A stretch of DNA of 64,000 nt from an uncultured Paracoccaceae bacterium (GCA_947503925.1 CANNFQ010000005.1:62001-126000); one strand, 5' to 3'. Shown: positions 53,467-63,041, counted from the stretch's first letter. Numbers and translations are program-made. Notes: generated from the letters alone by a model not told the origin.

Positions 53467-54584
53467 CTGTAACTCAACACCCGCCCGCTATCGCTGACGA
53501 CAAATTTACGGACCTCGCGAAAACCCGGCGGGTTACGTTCAGCCAGCGCCTGATAGGGGCGTTCGGGCATAATCAAAGACCGTTCCATCCGGGTGGCCCC
53601 GGTTTCGGCACCACCGCCTTCGAATGGATCCAGCGCGAAAATCTGCCGCTCGACAGATCCAAACCAGCCCGACTTCACCTGTTCCACGCGTTCCGACACA
53701 AGTTCTTCCTCGGTCCAGACCAGCGCCCAGTCTTCGCCAACCGGCGCCTTGGCGGCATCCAGCACCTCGCGCAGCGGCCCCGATTGACGGGTAAAGGCAT
53801 GGCTATACATCGGGCCAATATGGAACCGGCGCAACCGGACGGGATGCAGATCATCGAAATCCTCATCAAAGCCCTTGGCAATAGTCAACAGCTTCAGATG
53901 CGCGACCGATTGCGCCATCAGATGCGCCTGCACTTCCGGCCAGCGGCGTTCATCCTTGGGCAGGCCGGTCCGGCCGGTATCTTCCAGATCCATCAGATAG
54001 ATCGTCGGCAGGTTGACCTGACTGTCATAGACTGCCCAATGGACCTGAAACAGACGCCGATCATCCTTGTTTTCGATCCACACCGCCTGCGGATCATTAC
54101 GCGCCCAGAACTGGTCACCGCGCAACAATTCTTCGTAATAAAGCCGCTGCGACAGCGCATATTGCAGCTTGGTCGGGATTTCCTGCTCAGACAGAATGAC
54201 CCGGACCATTTGATCCTTCAGATCCTCCACCGATGGTTGCGAGGCCAGATGCCGTTCCGCCTGTAGCGCGTCATTGGCCATCTCCAAGAGCTCTTGATAC
54301 ACAGGAAACCCGCTTTCGCGACGGTCAAATGTCAGGGCACCGGCATGCTCAAAACGGCCCGAGAAATGATATTTGTGCGACAGGGCCGTGAAGGTCCAGT
54401 TCAGCCCAATCAGATAACGCGCCAAGGCTTCGATATCGCGCCGTGAAAAACGACCCTCGGCCTCCATCGTCGCGGCCACTTTTGTCAGATAGCCGGTGAT
54501 CTTGGAAAACTTGCCAAAATACCGGCGGGTCACGCGGGTATCTTCCAGCTTCATATGATCAGCTTGGAGGTCAGTTTGTGCCAT
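53463..54584 (-). CDS. Conserved uncharacterised protein, 373 residues
   Basis: Soluble, mixed helical protein with many charged residues. Segments such as GRFSRRDIEALARYLIGLNW near 45, EEQ-like ILSEQEIPTKLQYALSQRLY near 130 and QVHWAVYDSQVNLPTIYLMD near 175 look conserved but match no family I can name. No catalytic motif was noticed. Ends in a palindrome that provides its stop codon. It lies between the coiled-coil gene upstream and the AAA+ gene downstream, all on one strand, so a joint function is likely though not shown. Confidence 0.75.
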   Translation of the reverse strand: MAQTDLQADHMKLEDTRVTRRYFGKFSKITGYLTKVAATMEAEGRFSRRDIEALARYLIGLNWTFTALSHKYHFSGRFEHAGALTFDRRESGFPVYQELLEMANDALQAERHLASQPSVEDLKDQMVRVILSEQEIPTKLQYALSQRLYYEELLRGDQFWARNDPQAVWIENKDDRRLFQVHWAVYDSQVNLPTIYLMDLEDTGRTGLPKDERRWPEVQAHLMAQSVAHLKLLTIAKGFDEDFDDLHPVRLRRFHIGPMYSHAFTRQSGPLREVLDAAKAPVGEDWALVWTEEELVSERVEQVKSGWFGSVERQIFALDPFEGGGAETGATRMERSLIMPERPYQALAERNPPGFREVRKFVVSDSGRVLSYR

Positions 54585-54605
54585 AGTCTAGCACCCTTCA
54601 TTGAC

Positions 54606-54673
54606 CCCGTCCCGGGCTTGACCCGGGACCTCGTTGGCAGACCGTGGAGGTCCCGGGTCAAGCCCGGGACGGG
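54606..54673. repeat. Perfect 27-bp-stem hairpin repeat
   Basis: Inverted repeat with arms 54606-54632 and 54647-54673, identical over all 27 bases, and a 14-base loop. The core CCCGGGTCAAGCCCGGG is a word commonly seen between alphaproteobacterial genes. It lies in the 95-base gap between the coiled-coil and 373-residue genes, so it could reduce or tune transcription between the two. Confidence 0.9.
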
Positions 54674-54679
54674 CGGCCC

Positions 54680-55762
54680 TCAAACCTGATCCCCATACTG
54701 ATTGCTGTCATGCTTCTCCACGATCTTCTGGAACCGGCGGATAAAGCGTTCATCGGCTTTCGCCTTCTGTTCCAGCACCTCGCGGGCGAATACCATATGA
54801 TCCTCGTGGGCTTCCAGCATATCCGCCATCCGGGCGTTGGTGGCGGACCCAATCGCGGCCATGGCTGTCTGTGCCTCCTGGTCCGTCTGCACACCAATTT
54901 CGTTGATCTGGTGGGCGACATCCTGCTGTTGGGCCGTCTTCAACGACTTGGACAAGGCGTCATACAAGACGACGCGCTGCTTGGTATCTGTCTGCAATTT
55001 GTTGATCAGCACCATCTGGGTCGCTGCCTGGTTTTGCAGTGAATCAATCCAGGTCTTGCCCTTCTCGATATAGCGTTCCAGCGTCTGCGACTTGGCCAGT
55101 TGCACCTGCTCTTCCTGTACCATTTCATTGTACTGGCCGTTCAGGGCCTGCAATTCAGTTTCAAGCTTGGTGCGGGCGGCGGCATCCTGCTCGACCGAGA
55201 TCTTGCCCTCAAGCTCAATGATCTTGGGATCCATCGCAAAAATATCCGCACGCAACCCTTCCAGGGTGGCAACCGTCTCTTCCCGCTCCGTCAACGTGCC
55301 GGCTAGGTTCTTTTCAACGCTGCCTTTCTGTTCGTTCAGAACAGCCAACTGACTTTCCAACAGCTTCAGGATCACGTCAGATTTGCTAATCAGGTCCTGC
55401 AACTTGTCATCAACCGATGCGGTGCGCATGCGTTCCTGACGCATGCTGTCGGCCTTCGCTTTGCTGAAGAACCCGATAAAGCTCTCCATTCCGGTCTTTG
55501 ACCGCATTTCGTCAAAATCTTTGGAAAAGGCGGATGTGACGTCATCCAAACCCATGATCAGCTCTGCAATATTGGCGTTCATCAGTTCGGTATGCTGATG
55601 CACATCATCCAATGTGGCATTTTCGATATCGACCGCGATGTCCGTACCTTCCGCCATTTTCTGCCGGGCGGTTTCGATGCGGCTGGTCAATTCTGAAATC
55701 TTGCTCTGGGCTTCGGCCACCTGGCTTTGCGATTCTTTGATCTGGGTTTCAAAATCAGCCAT
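54680..55762 (-). CDS. Long coiled-coil protein (possibly TelA-like)
   Basis: 360 residues, almost wholly helical with heptad patterns from the first residues (QIKESQSQVAEAQSKISELT). Later regions include LEGKISVEQDAAARTKLETE near 190 and QMVLINKLQTDTKQRVVLYD near 255. No signal peptide or membrane helix, so cytosolic or peripherally membrane-bound. Overall shape recalls TelA/toxic-anion-resistance or PspA-like helical proteins, but I cannot confirm homology. First gene of the uncharacterised cluster, so its promoter region (55763-55880) probably drives the whole set. Confidence 0.75.
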   Translation of the reverse strand: MADFETQIKESQSQVAEAQSKISELTSRIETARQKMAEGTDIAVDIENATLDDVHQHTELMNANIAELIMGLDDVTSAFSKDFDEMRSKTGMESFIGFFSKAKADSMRQERMRTASVDDKLQDLISKSDVILKLLESQLAVLNEQKGSVEKNLAGTLTEREETVATLEGLRADIFAMDPKIIELEGKISVEQDAAARTKLETELQALNGQYNEMVQEEQVQLAKSQTLERYIEKGKTWIDSLQNQAATQMVLINKLQTDTKQRVVLYDALSKSLKTAQQQDVAHQINEIGVQTDQEAQTAMAAIGSATNARMADMLEAHEDHMVFAREVLEQKAKADERFIRRFQKIVEKHDSNQYGDQV

Positions 55763-55882
55763 TCAATATCCCTCTTTTATTCTGTCTTTACAGATAGCTA
55801 TGTACGATGGGTCCAATTTTCAATTGGATCGCGTGGATCACATGTCGTCATTCCGCGCCAGTCTGACCCCATACAATGGCAA

Positions 55883-56677
55883 TTAAAAGACTTCAGCCTC
55901 GTCAAATTGCGGGGGACGATCCAGCGCCTCGGCCTCCGGCCCCAGCAATTCTTCTGGGCTGATAATCTTGGGCGGTAATTCGATCCCGCGCTCGTAATTT
56001 TCCGGATCAACGCGCAGCGATTCCTCGCGTGCCCGGATATGCACCCGCATCGGCACATCAATCTGGTCATAAAGATGGATGGCATCGTGATTGAACATCC
56101 GAATACATCCGGCAGAGCCGGAATTCCCAATGGATTCCAGATCGTTGGTCCCATGGATGCGATAAAACGTATCGCGGCTGCCACGATAAAGATAAAGCGC
56201 GCGCGCGCCCAACGGGCTGCGCAGACCGCCGGGAATACCCTGCCGGAACGGTCCGTAAACCTCTGGTTCCGTCCGCAGCATGTTCTGCGTCGGCGTCCAG
56301 CCCGGCCATTTGCGTTTCAGCTTGATGGTTGCACCGCCTCGGATCGACCGACCCGCCCGGCCAACCCCGACGGGATAGCGTGTTGTGCTGCCATCGGCGC
56401 GCACATGGTACAAAAATTTGGCAAATGGATCGACATCTAGCGTATTTGGCCCCTGTTCGCCGTTATAAATGCCCGACATCCGCCGATTGACCCCTTGCAG
56501 ATATTTATCCGGGATACCTGGCAGGGTGTAGCCTGCATCATCAATCGGGCCATAGCCATCGACAAACTGCGGCAGCGGCGGTGATACAACAGGGTCCGGG
56601 CCACGCGCGCAGGCTGCCGTTGTGGCAAGCATCATCGCCCCGAATGTCCGTCTGGTCAGAACTGTTTTTATGATCAT
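55883..56677 (-). CDS. L,D-transpeptidase (YkuD domain)
   Basis: Makes or modifies non-classical peptidoglycan cross-links in the periplasm, or anchors lipoproteins. 264 residues from ATG 56677 (MIIKTVLTRRTFGAMML), giving an Arg-Arg export signal with a Cys after the hydrophobic part (ATTAACARG, a possible lipobox). The catalytic block is intact: YRIHGTNDLESIGNSGSAGC followed by IRMFNHDAIHLYD, with the His and nucleophile Cys. The acidic, proline-rich tail is variable. Monocistronic. Confidence 0.92.
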   Translation of the reverse strand: MIIKTVLTRRTFGAMMLATTAACARGPDPVVSPPLPQFVDGYGPIDDAGYTLPGIPDKYLQGVNRRMSGIYNGEQGPNTLDVDPFAKFLYHVRADGSTTRYPVGVGRAGRSIRGGATIKLKRKWPGWTPTQNMLRTEPEVYGPFRQGIPGGLRSPLGARALYLYRGSRDTFYRIHGTNDLESIGNSGSAGCIRMFNHDAIHLYDQIDVPMRVHIRAREESLRVDPENYERGIELPPKIISPEELLGPEAEALDRPPQFDEAEVF

Positions 56678-56978
56678 CGTAACACCTTTGTTGCGCGAAT
56701 CCCTTCCTAACACTCTGGCAGCTATGGGCAAAACACCGCTCGCCGCATTTTGAGTGCCAATGTTTCAAAACGTCACAGAATGGTCGCAGGGTGCTGAATG
56801 TAACATCATTACCGGGATGTCACGGCGATATCAGCTGCACCCGCGCATTGTTTCAGTTTCTGTTTCAATGCTGTCGCCTGTCGTCACCCCTGCGTGAGGT
56901 ACCTGCACAGAACCCGGCGGATCGGCAATAAAACGTGCAATCAAGCACATAACCAACCCACATCCGAGGAACACGCAA

Positions 56979-57464
56979 ATGAAAAACACTGTCTTCACAA
57001 TCGCCGCCGCCGGGGCATTCGCCACAATCGCCTTTGACGCCTTTGGTCAAGGCCTCAGCCCGCTTTTGGGATATGCCAAACTGGCGCCGGTTGGACTGGC
57101 CAATCAGACCATCAAAGCCGTTTTCGGGGCCAGCCCGTCGGGCCTTGCCCATCTGTTGCATGTCTTTACTGGCATGGTCGCCTACACGTTGGGTTATCTG
57201 ATGGTGGCGCGGCCGTTGCAGCAAAAAATCATGCCATCCCTGCCATGGATTGCCACGGCCACCGCCTATGGCGTGGTGCTGTGGGTCTTTGCCCTTTATG
57301 TCATGGCGCATCTGGTTGCAGGCAACAAGCCCTTCCTGGGGTTCAGCGGCATTACATGGGTCGCACTTTGGGGGCACATCATCTTTGCCATCGTCGCGGC
57401 TTGGGTGATGGAAGCACGGGGAATCGTGAAAACACCGGCCAAGCTGCAAACCGCAGCAGCCTAA
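56979..57464 (+). CDS. Conserved four-helix membrane protein
   Basis: 161 residues with four hydrophobic segments, the first possibly a signal (NTVFTIAAAGAFATIAFDAF). Conserved-looking histidines occur in GLAHLLHVFTGMVAY, YVMAHLVAG and LWGHIIFAIVAAWVME, which might bind a metal or heme. No family named. A strong terminator follows directly, so it is transcribed alone. Confidence 0.7.
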   Translation: MKNTVFTIAAAGAFATIAFDAFGQGLSPLLGYAKLAPVGLANQTIKAVFGASPSGLAHLLHVFTGMVAYTLGYLMVARPLQQKIMPSLPWIATATAYGVVLWVFALYVMAHLVAGNKPFLGFSGITWVALWGHIIFAIVAAWVMEARGIVKTPAKLQTAAA

Positions 57465-57487
57465 GATCACCTATCGACCCCTCAATG

Positions 57488-57515
57488 AAACAACCGGGCA
57501 TGCCCGGTTGTTTTT
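57488..57515 (+). terminator. Rho-independent terminator
   Basis: A perfect stem, AAACAACCGGGCA mirrored by TGCCCGGTTGTTT and running into TTTTT, 23 bases after the four-helix membrane protein gene. Confidence 0.93.
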
Positions 57516-57692
57516 GTCTTTCCCATGATACAGCGAAATGTCGGCACTCAATGCCATGGGATCGCGGATATTGGCACATGAAAATACTCCCTACGACGAT
57601 GAGTTTGGTACAACGCGCATCAAAATCAGCGATCGATGATCGTGCTGAACCTGCCATGCCATTTGCTCTGCGCTCAAACGTCTGGGAAGTAG

Positions 57693-58286
57693 TCAGTCGT
57701 TGATCAGTATTTTCAGTACGAAACTTGCCACCTTTTCACCGACGATTGTGGCGTGGCCCTTCTCTACCCGCCCATTTGTCCAACGGGCCGAAAGAATGGT
57801 TGTCGTCATTCCAAGCCGGGCCAATATAACATCATGACAATCAACTTCGCGAAAAACTCCGTCAGACACACCGCGCTCATATATCTCGGCTTCCGCTCGG
57901 TTTAGCGCTGACATCTTTTCCACAATATTGCGTAGTGGCGCGAGCTCCGACCTTAGCCGCTGATCCGCCATCAAAAGATGCGCAGCAGTGGGGTTATCGG
58001 CCAATAGCTGCGCGTGTTTTTCGCATAATGTTTTGACGGCTCTTTCACCGTTCAGCAGTCGTAGCGCGGCGTGAACTTGAAGAAGATCAGAAAGATGCTC
58101 TTCAAGGATTGCAGCCAACAGATCTTCCAGACTTGCGAAATGATTGTAGACGGAAGGGGCTGACACACCCGCTTGCCGCGCAATCTCACGCAGCTTCAAG
58201 CCCTTTGGTCCGTGTTTCTCGAACATGGCTTTTGCAATCGACAAAAGCTCTTTGCTGCGCTGCGCAGTCGGCAATCGTTGATGCAT
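57693..58286 (-). CDS. TetR-family transcriptional regulator
   Basis: 197 residues: N-terminal helix-turn-helix (LKLREIARQAGVSAPSVYNH near residue 30) and a helical ligand domain typical of TetR_C groups. Divergent from the frameshifted amidohydrolase, with two identical-type palindromes in the gap that are its probable operators. It likely represses that gene; ligand unknown. Confidence 0.88.
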   Translation of the reverse strand: MHQRLPTAQRSKELLSIAKAMFEKHGPKGLKLREIARQAGVSAPSVYNHFASLEDLLAAILEEHLSDLLQVHAALRLLNGERAVKTLCEKHAQLLADNPTAAHLLMADQRLRSELAPLRNIVEKMSALNRAEAEIYERGVSDGVFREVDCHDVILARLGMTTTILSARWTNGRVEKGHATIVGEKVASFVLKILIND

Positions 58287-58329
58287 TCAGCCTTCTTCCA
58301 TTTGCTCTTTCGAAGCCAATGCTTCCCGC

Positions 58330-58381
58330 TTGACATAAGTTAACAATGTTAATAATTCCAGCTTCAAGTTAACACTGTTAA
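58330..58381. promoter_or_regulatory. Twin TetR operators over an amidohydrolase promoter
   Basis: Two perfect 13-base palindromes, TTAACA-N-TGTTAA, at 58340-58352 and 58369-58381, centres 29 bases apart, each preceded by AAG. A TTGACA box (58330-58335) with TAATTC 17 bases further on fits a sigma-70 promoter reading towards the amidohydrolase; the first operator lies between the two boxes. Confidence 0.7.
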
Positions 58382-58439
58382 TAAACACTTTCGCAAACGC
58401 TCAAAAGCCACATTGGTGCACTGATAGGAGACCCCAGAA

Positions 58440-60129
58440 ATGAAGCTGCCAAAATCACTCAGCCGGATCGTTTGGTCGACAGTCCTGCTTGGGTCATTCG
58501 TAATCGGCGGCACCGCCGTTGCTGACGACTATATTTTTACAAACGCCAAGGTTTATACCGTGGACACGGCACAGCCTTGGGCGGAAGCGGTTGTCGTTGA
58601 CGGAAATCGGATCACCTTCGTGGGCGACACGGAAACTGCACTGACCTACAGGGACGCAGACACACGGATCATTGATGTGGATGGGCACATGATGATGCCC
58701 GGACTGAGCGATATTCATACGCATCCCGGTGTGGCTGGTCTCGCCACAGCACTCGGCGTGATCTTGACGCCCGATATGCGGGTTGATGACTATTTGAATG
58801 CCGTCAAACAATATGCGGATGCCAACCCGGATGCAGAAGTGATCGCCGGATTTGGGTACCTGCCACCGGTCTTTGGGCCAGCTGGTCCATCGAAGGATAT
58901 GTTGGACAGTGTTGTCTCGGATCGCCCGGTTTTCATCATTTCAGGGTTTGGCCACAGCGCCTGGACCAATAGCAAGGCGTTGGAGGTCTTGAACATTACC
59001 CGCGATACGCCTGACCCGGTTCCCGGCGCGCATTTCTATCGTCGCGACAGCAACGGCGACCCGACAGGCCATTTGGTCGAAGGTGCGGCTTTCTGGTCCC
59101 ATCTCAGCGCGCTTGGACTTGGCACGCCCCGAGCAGTTCCTTGCCGGGTATCAGCGCGTTCTTCCGGATTTTGCGACCGTTGGTATTACCTCACTTTTTG
59201 ATGCGGGCACACCATCCGTCCAGGAAAACGCCTTCATCGCCTTGCGCGAATTGGAAGCCAACGGGCAGCTCAATATTCGTTACAACGGCTCTTTCTATGT
59301 CATTGACGCGGACGACGCTGAGGTGGCCGTCGCAGAAGCAGAGCGACTGCGGGGCACCTACGACAATGACCTGCTACGGATTGTTGGCATCAAGGTGTCT
59401 AACGATGGTCAGTCGCCCGACCCTTCAAAATCTCACCTGTTGTTTGACAGCGCACAATTGGACGACATTTTCACGCAGATAGCAAAGGCCGACCTGAACG
59501 TGATGGTGCATGCCACAACACCCTTCACCGTCACCCAGACGCTTGATGGTATGGAAACAGCCAAGTCAGCCCAACCAGACACCGAAAGCCGGTTCATAAT
59601 CACTCACATGGACCCGATCATGAAGTCCGATTTTCCACGCTTTGCGGAATTGGATGTCATTGGCGCTGTGAACTTCGAAGGTAACAATTTGCAGTTCCAA
59701 CACCGCAATCCAGCTGTTTTTGAGGATGACCAGTTGATGGTTGGCACGGCGCGTTCATTTATCGAGGCTGGTGTCGTTCTGACCAGCGGCAGCGACTTCC
59801 CTGCTTGTGGGCGTCCGATCACCGGATGCACGCCATTTCATTCCATGGAAGTTGGCCTGACACGCGTGGGGCTTGGAATGACAGAGGGCGATCCGATGGC
59901 CCCTGCAGAGGAAAGCATCAGCCTTGAACAATCCATCCACGCCTACACAATGTCTGCCGCCTATCAGATGGACCGCGAGGCGGAATTGGGCTCCATCACT
60001 GTTGGAAAACTCGCTGATATGATCGTACTGGATCGCAATCTGTTCGAAATCGAGCCGCACATAATCCACGAAACACAAGTACTGACCACAATGGTGAACG
60101 GCCGGATCGTTCACAATCTACGACCTTAA
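58440..60129 (+). pseudogene. Exported amidohydrolase (YtcJ-like), single-base frameshift
   Basis: Amidohydrolase family 3 protein with a signal peptide (ending GGTAVADD). N-terminal part: TNAKVYTVDTAQPWAEAVVV, then the metal-site motif GLSDIHTHPG near residue 93. The second part begins in another frame with EQFLAGYQRVLPDFATVGIT and includes VLTSGSDFPACG and TVGKLADMIVLD. Removing one C from the CCCC run at 59127-59130 restores a continuous reading, SALGLGTPEQFLAGYQ, so this is a one-base insertion or a sequencing error. The intact protein would have about 562 residues. As written, both halves would be non-functional alone. Confidence 0.85.
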
Positions 60130-60298
60130 CACGCTACAATATGGTCGCAGCAACCGTGACCTGCGGCGCTTGTATACGCTGCGGGCCGCGGTTTGAGGGC
60201 AATTAACGCGGGCGCGCCTAGAACGGAAACCTTACAGGCATAGATCGTGCAGCATCAGTATTTTTGGACTAATTGCGGGCACCCGAATCAGCCGACGA

Positions 60299-60751
60299 TC
60301 AGCTGCTTGTCCCATCTGCATATTCTGCAGGCCCCTTGATCTCCAGCTTGTTGCCGAACGGATCAAAAATATAATACGAATGGCCAACACCACGGGCGCC
60401 GCCATGTGTCGCCTCACGATCGATCTTGATCCCATGGGCAGCCAGGTGGGCACGCATGGCATCGGGGGCAAAGGGTGATGTCGCAATGCAAAGATGATCC
60501 ATGTTTCGGCCACCTGTCACCGGCGGCACAGCAGATGCCGCACCCGGATGCGTCGTGTCCCACAGCACAATCAACGCCGCCCCGGCCCAAACCTGCTCCA
60601 TCCCCAGATCGGGATAGGAATAGCCATGCACGCAGCCCAGAACGTCATAGTAAAAGGTCAGGGCCATTTCCATGTCATCCACCAGCAGAACCACATGGTC
60701 GATCCCTACAAGGGTAAAGGGCGGGCGGGTATCTGTCCGTTTTTGTTCCAT
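60299..60751 (-). CDS. VOC-superfamily (glyoxalase-like) protein
   Basis: 150 residues with two beta-alpha-beta-beta-beta modules: VGIDHVVLLVDDMEMALTFY at the N-terminus and HLCIATSPFAPDAMRAHLA in the middle. Possible metal ligands are the His in IDHVV, the His in MDHLCI and the Glu in FGNKLEIKGP. Members include glyoxalase I, dioxygenases and resistance proteins; the specific reaction is unknown. The start overlaps the fmt stop (TGATG), so it is cotranslated with fmt. Confidence 0.85.
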   Translation of the reverse strand: MEQKRTDTRPPFTLVGIDHVVLLVDDMEMALTFYYDVLGCVHGYSYPDLGMEQVWAGAALIVLWDTTHPGAASAVPPVTGGRNMDHLCIATSPFAPDAMRAHLAAHGIKIDREATHGGARGVGHSYYIFDPFGNKLEIKGPAEYADGTSS

Positions 60752-61650
60752 CAGCTGATCCTTGCGCCCAATTCAAGCCCGCGCAGCGCCTCGGCCACAG
60801 GCATCGCCCGTTTGCCGGGACGTTGCACCATGGTGACCGTGACGGCACCATCACCACAAGCAATCGTAAACCCGTCCAACACCTGCCCCGGAACACCATC
60901 GCCATCCGCCAAACGCGCGCCAAGCAGTTTGATGCGTTCGCCCTGCACCTCGCACCACGCGCCTGGGAAAGGGGACAGGCCACGTATCAGCCGATCCACC
61001 TCAATCGCAGGACGCAGCCAATCCACCCGCGCTTCCGCCTTGTCGATCTTGGCCGCATAGGTCACGCCATCGTTCAGCTGCGTCTCTGATGTCAGCTGCG
61101 GCAGTTGCGCCAGCGCATCGACCACCAGCCGCGCACCCATCGCCGACAGGCGGTCATGAAGAACGCCCGTCGTCTCTTCCGGCCCGATATCCGTCGCCTC
61201 GCGCAGCAGGACAGGGCCGGTATCCAACCCGGCCTCCATCTGCATGATGCAGACGCCCGTTTCTGCATCACCCGCCATGATTGCACGATGGATCGGGGCA
61301 GCCCCCCGCCAGCGCGGCAAAAGGGATGCATGGATGTTCAGGCAACCATAGGACGGGGCATCCAGAACCACCTGCGGCAGGATCAATCCGTACGCGACCA
61401 CAACAGCAATATCCGCCTGCAAAGCAGCAAACGCGGCCTGCGCGGCGGGGTCTTTTAATGACACTGGAAATCGCACGGGCAGGCCCAACTCTTCGGCCCG
61501 GCGCTGCACAGGGGACGGGCGGTCCTTCTTGCCCCGGCCAGCAGGGCGTGGCGGCTGGCAATAGACAGCCACAATCTCGTGTCCCGCCTCATGCAACTTA
61601 TCCAACACAGGAACCGAGAAGTCGGGCGTGCCCATAAAGATGACTTTCAC
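60751..61650 (-). CDS. fmt: Methionyl-tRNA formyltransferase
   Basis: Formylates initiator Met-tRNA, the reaction undone on new proteins by the deformylases encoded nearby. 299 residues from GTG 61650 ([19 protein letters not shown]); the frame is open 25 codons further. Catalytic Asn-His-Asp site visible in [20 protein letters not shown] and [12 protein letters not shown]-terminal domain begins near residue 205 ([15 protein letters not shown]). Separated from the def genes by a small plus-strand gene. Confidence 0.95.
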   Translation of the reverse strand: MKVIFMGTPDFSVPVLDKLHEAGHEIVAVYCQPPRPAGRGKKDRPSPVQRRAEELGLPVRFPVSLKDPAAQAAFAALQADIAVVVAYGLILPQVVLDAPSYGCLNIHASLLPRWRGAAPIHRAIMAGDAETGVCIMQMEAGLDTGPVLLREATDIGPEETTGVLHDRLSAMGARLVVDALAQLPQLTSETQLNDGVTYAAKIDKAEARVDWLRPAIEVDRLIRGLSPFPGAWCEVQGERIKLLGARLADGDGVPGQVLDGFTIACGDGAVTVTMVQRPGKRAMPVAEALRGLELGARIS

Positions 61651-61830
61651 GATGCTGCTCCCCAAACCAAGATGCGTTTTCTGGCACTCAGTTAGGGCAA
61701 TCACGCGCATTCCGCAACGCGGCATCCGGTAAACCCAATAGCCAGATTTCCTTTAACACGCCGCAAAATAAACACTTTTCGTTGTCCATCATCAAACATC
61801 TCATGTTCAGAGGAGCGATAAGGAAACAAC

Positions 61831-62037
61831 ATGGTGTTTAGAATTCTTGGAAGTATTCTGTTGCTTTGGGGCATCGCAGACCTGGTCATCGGCCTTCAGG
61901 GCGGCGACCTTTGGGCGCAAGTCGGTATCACCCTTCCCGACATCGTCTGGAGCTATTCGCACTACATTGCCATTATAGGCGGGGCGTTCATTTTCTCCTT
62001 GGGAGGAAGCGACACCAAAGACGTGCCCCAGGAGTAA
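61831..62037 (+). CDS. Small membrane protein between fmt and the def genes
   Basis: 68 residues with two hydrophobic segments (GSILLLWGIADLVIGLQGGD and YIAIIGGAFIFSLGGS). Start preceded by a purine-rich AAGGAAACA stretch. Opposite in direction to fmt and def. No family recognised, but the sequence is well formed, with a clear ribosome site, which supports a real gene. Confidence 0.65.
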   Translation: MVFRILGSILLLWGIADLVIGLQGGDLWAQVGITLPDIVWSYSHYIAIIGGAFIFSLGGSDTKDVPQE

Positions 62038-62082
62038 GCATTTGATCGTCTGAGGCCCGCATCTTGCGATATTGCGGCTGCT

Positions 62083-62583
62083 TCATCCCTTTCCGATCTT
62101 TCGGGCTTTCTTTATCAGCATGTCGCGCTTCGTGCGGCTTAGACGATCAAAGAACATCTTACCCTGCAAATGGTCAATCTGATGCTGCACGGATGTGGCC
62201 CAAAGACCGACAAAGTCGCGGCGATCCCAGATGCCTTCACTATTCATGAAACGAATGGTGACGGCGCGGGGACGTTTCAGCTTGGCCCAGACCCCTGGCA
62301 AATTGGGGGAGCCTTCTTCATGTTCGCGATTCTCAACACTGGCATGCAGAATTTCGGGATTGGCCAAGCGCACGGCTTGCCCGCGCTCTGTCGAGGCATC
62401 AACAACAGCCAACGCAAGGCCAACGCCCAGTTGCGGGGCGGCCAGACCAACGCCGGGCATCGTATCCATCGCCAGGATCATCTCATCCCATAGCGCATGA
62501 ATGTCAGGCGTAATTTCGGGCACCGGGGCGGCGGGGCGGCGCAATGCAAGATGCGGCCACATCACATAAGGGCGATGGGTCAT
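62083..62583 (-). CDS. Degenerate peptide deformylase-like protein
   Basis: 166 residues aligned along its length with deformylases, but the active site is altered. Motif 1 is kept (GVGLAAPQLG). Motif 2, normally EGCLS, reads EGSPN, losing the metal-binding Cys. Motif 3, normally HExxH, reads HQIDH, losing the catalytic Glu. It is therefore unlikely to be an ordinary deformylase; a binding or regulatory role is possible. Last of three tandem genes; overlaps the middle one by four bases. Confidence 0.88.
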   Translation of the reverse strand: MTHRPYVMWPHLALRRPAAPVPEITPDIHALWDEMILAMDTMPGVGLAAPQLGVGLALAVVDASTERGQAVRLANPEILHASVENREHEEGSPNLPGVWAKLKRPRAVTIRFMNSEGIWDRRDFVGLWATSVQHQIDHLQGKMFFDRLSRTKRDMLIKKARKIGKG

Positions 62584-63041
62584 ATCTCCGTCCCGGTTTC
62601 GGTGATCAACAGACCGTTCAGATGGTCCAATTCATGGCAGACACAGACGGCACCAAACCCGTGAAATCGGGCGGTTTGGGCGATGCCCGCGGGGCTGGTC
62701 CAGGCCAGATCAACCCACACTGGTCGGGCGACGTCAAAGCGGCGATCAGGGATCGACAGGCAGGCCTCTGGCCCCTGCTGCCTGAAAGGGGCCTGATCAA
62801 TGATTTCGGGGTTCACAAAGGCGATAGGCTGCTTTTCGCCTTCCTTCCAAGTCGTGTCCATGACGAAAACACGATCCGACACGCCAATCTGCGGCGCGGC
62901 AAGGCCCCGGCCCTTGGCATGATACATGGTGTCAAACAGATCGGCGATCAGCGTCGGCAAAGGATCTCCGAAATAGGTGACCGGGTTGGCCACCTGCAAG
63001 AGCACCGGATCCCCTTCAAAGCACAGATCCCGGACCGCCAT
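62580..63041 (-). CDS. Peptide deformylase, variant form
   Basis: 153 residues. Motif 1 GRGLAAPQIG; motif 2 PEACLSIPD (EACLS instead of EGCLS, but the Cys metal ligand is kept); motif 3 CHELDHLNG with intact HExxH. Probably an active metal deformylase, perhaps with altered specificity. It begins where the first def gene ends and overlaps the third. Confidence 0.88.
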   Translation of the reverse strand: MAVRDLCFEGDPVLLQVANPVTYFGDPLPTLIADLFDTMYHAKGRGLAAPQIGVSDRVFVMDTTWKEGEKQPIAFVNPEIIDQAPFRQQGPEACLSIPDRRFDVARPVWVDLAWTSPAGIAQTARFHGFGAVCVCHELDHLNGLLITETGTEI

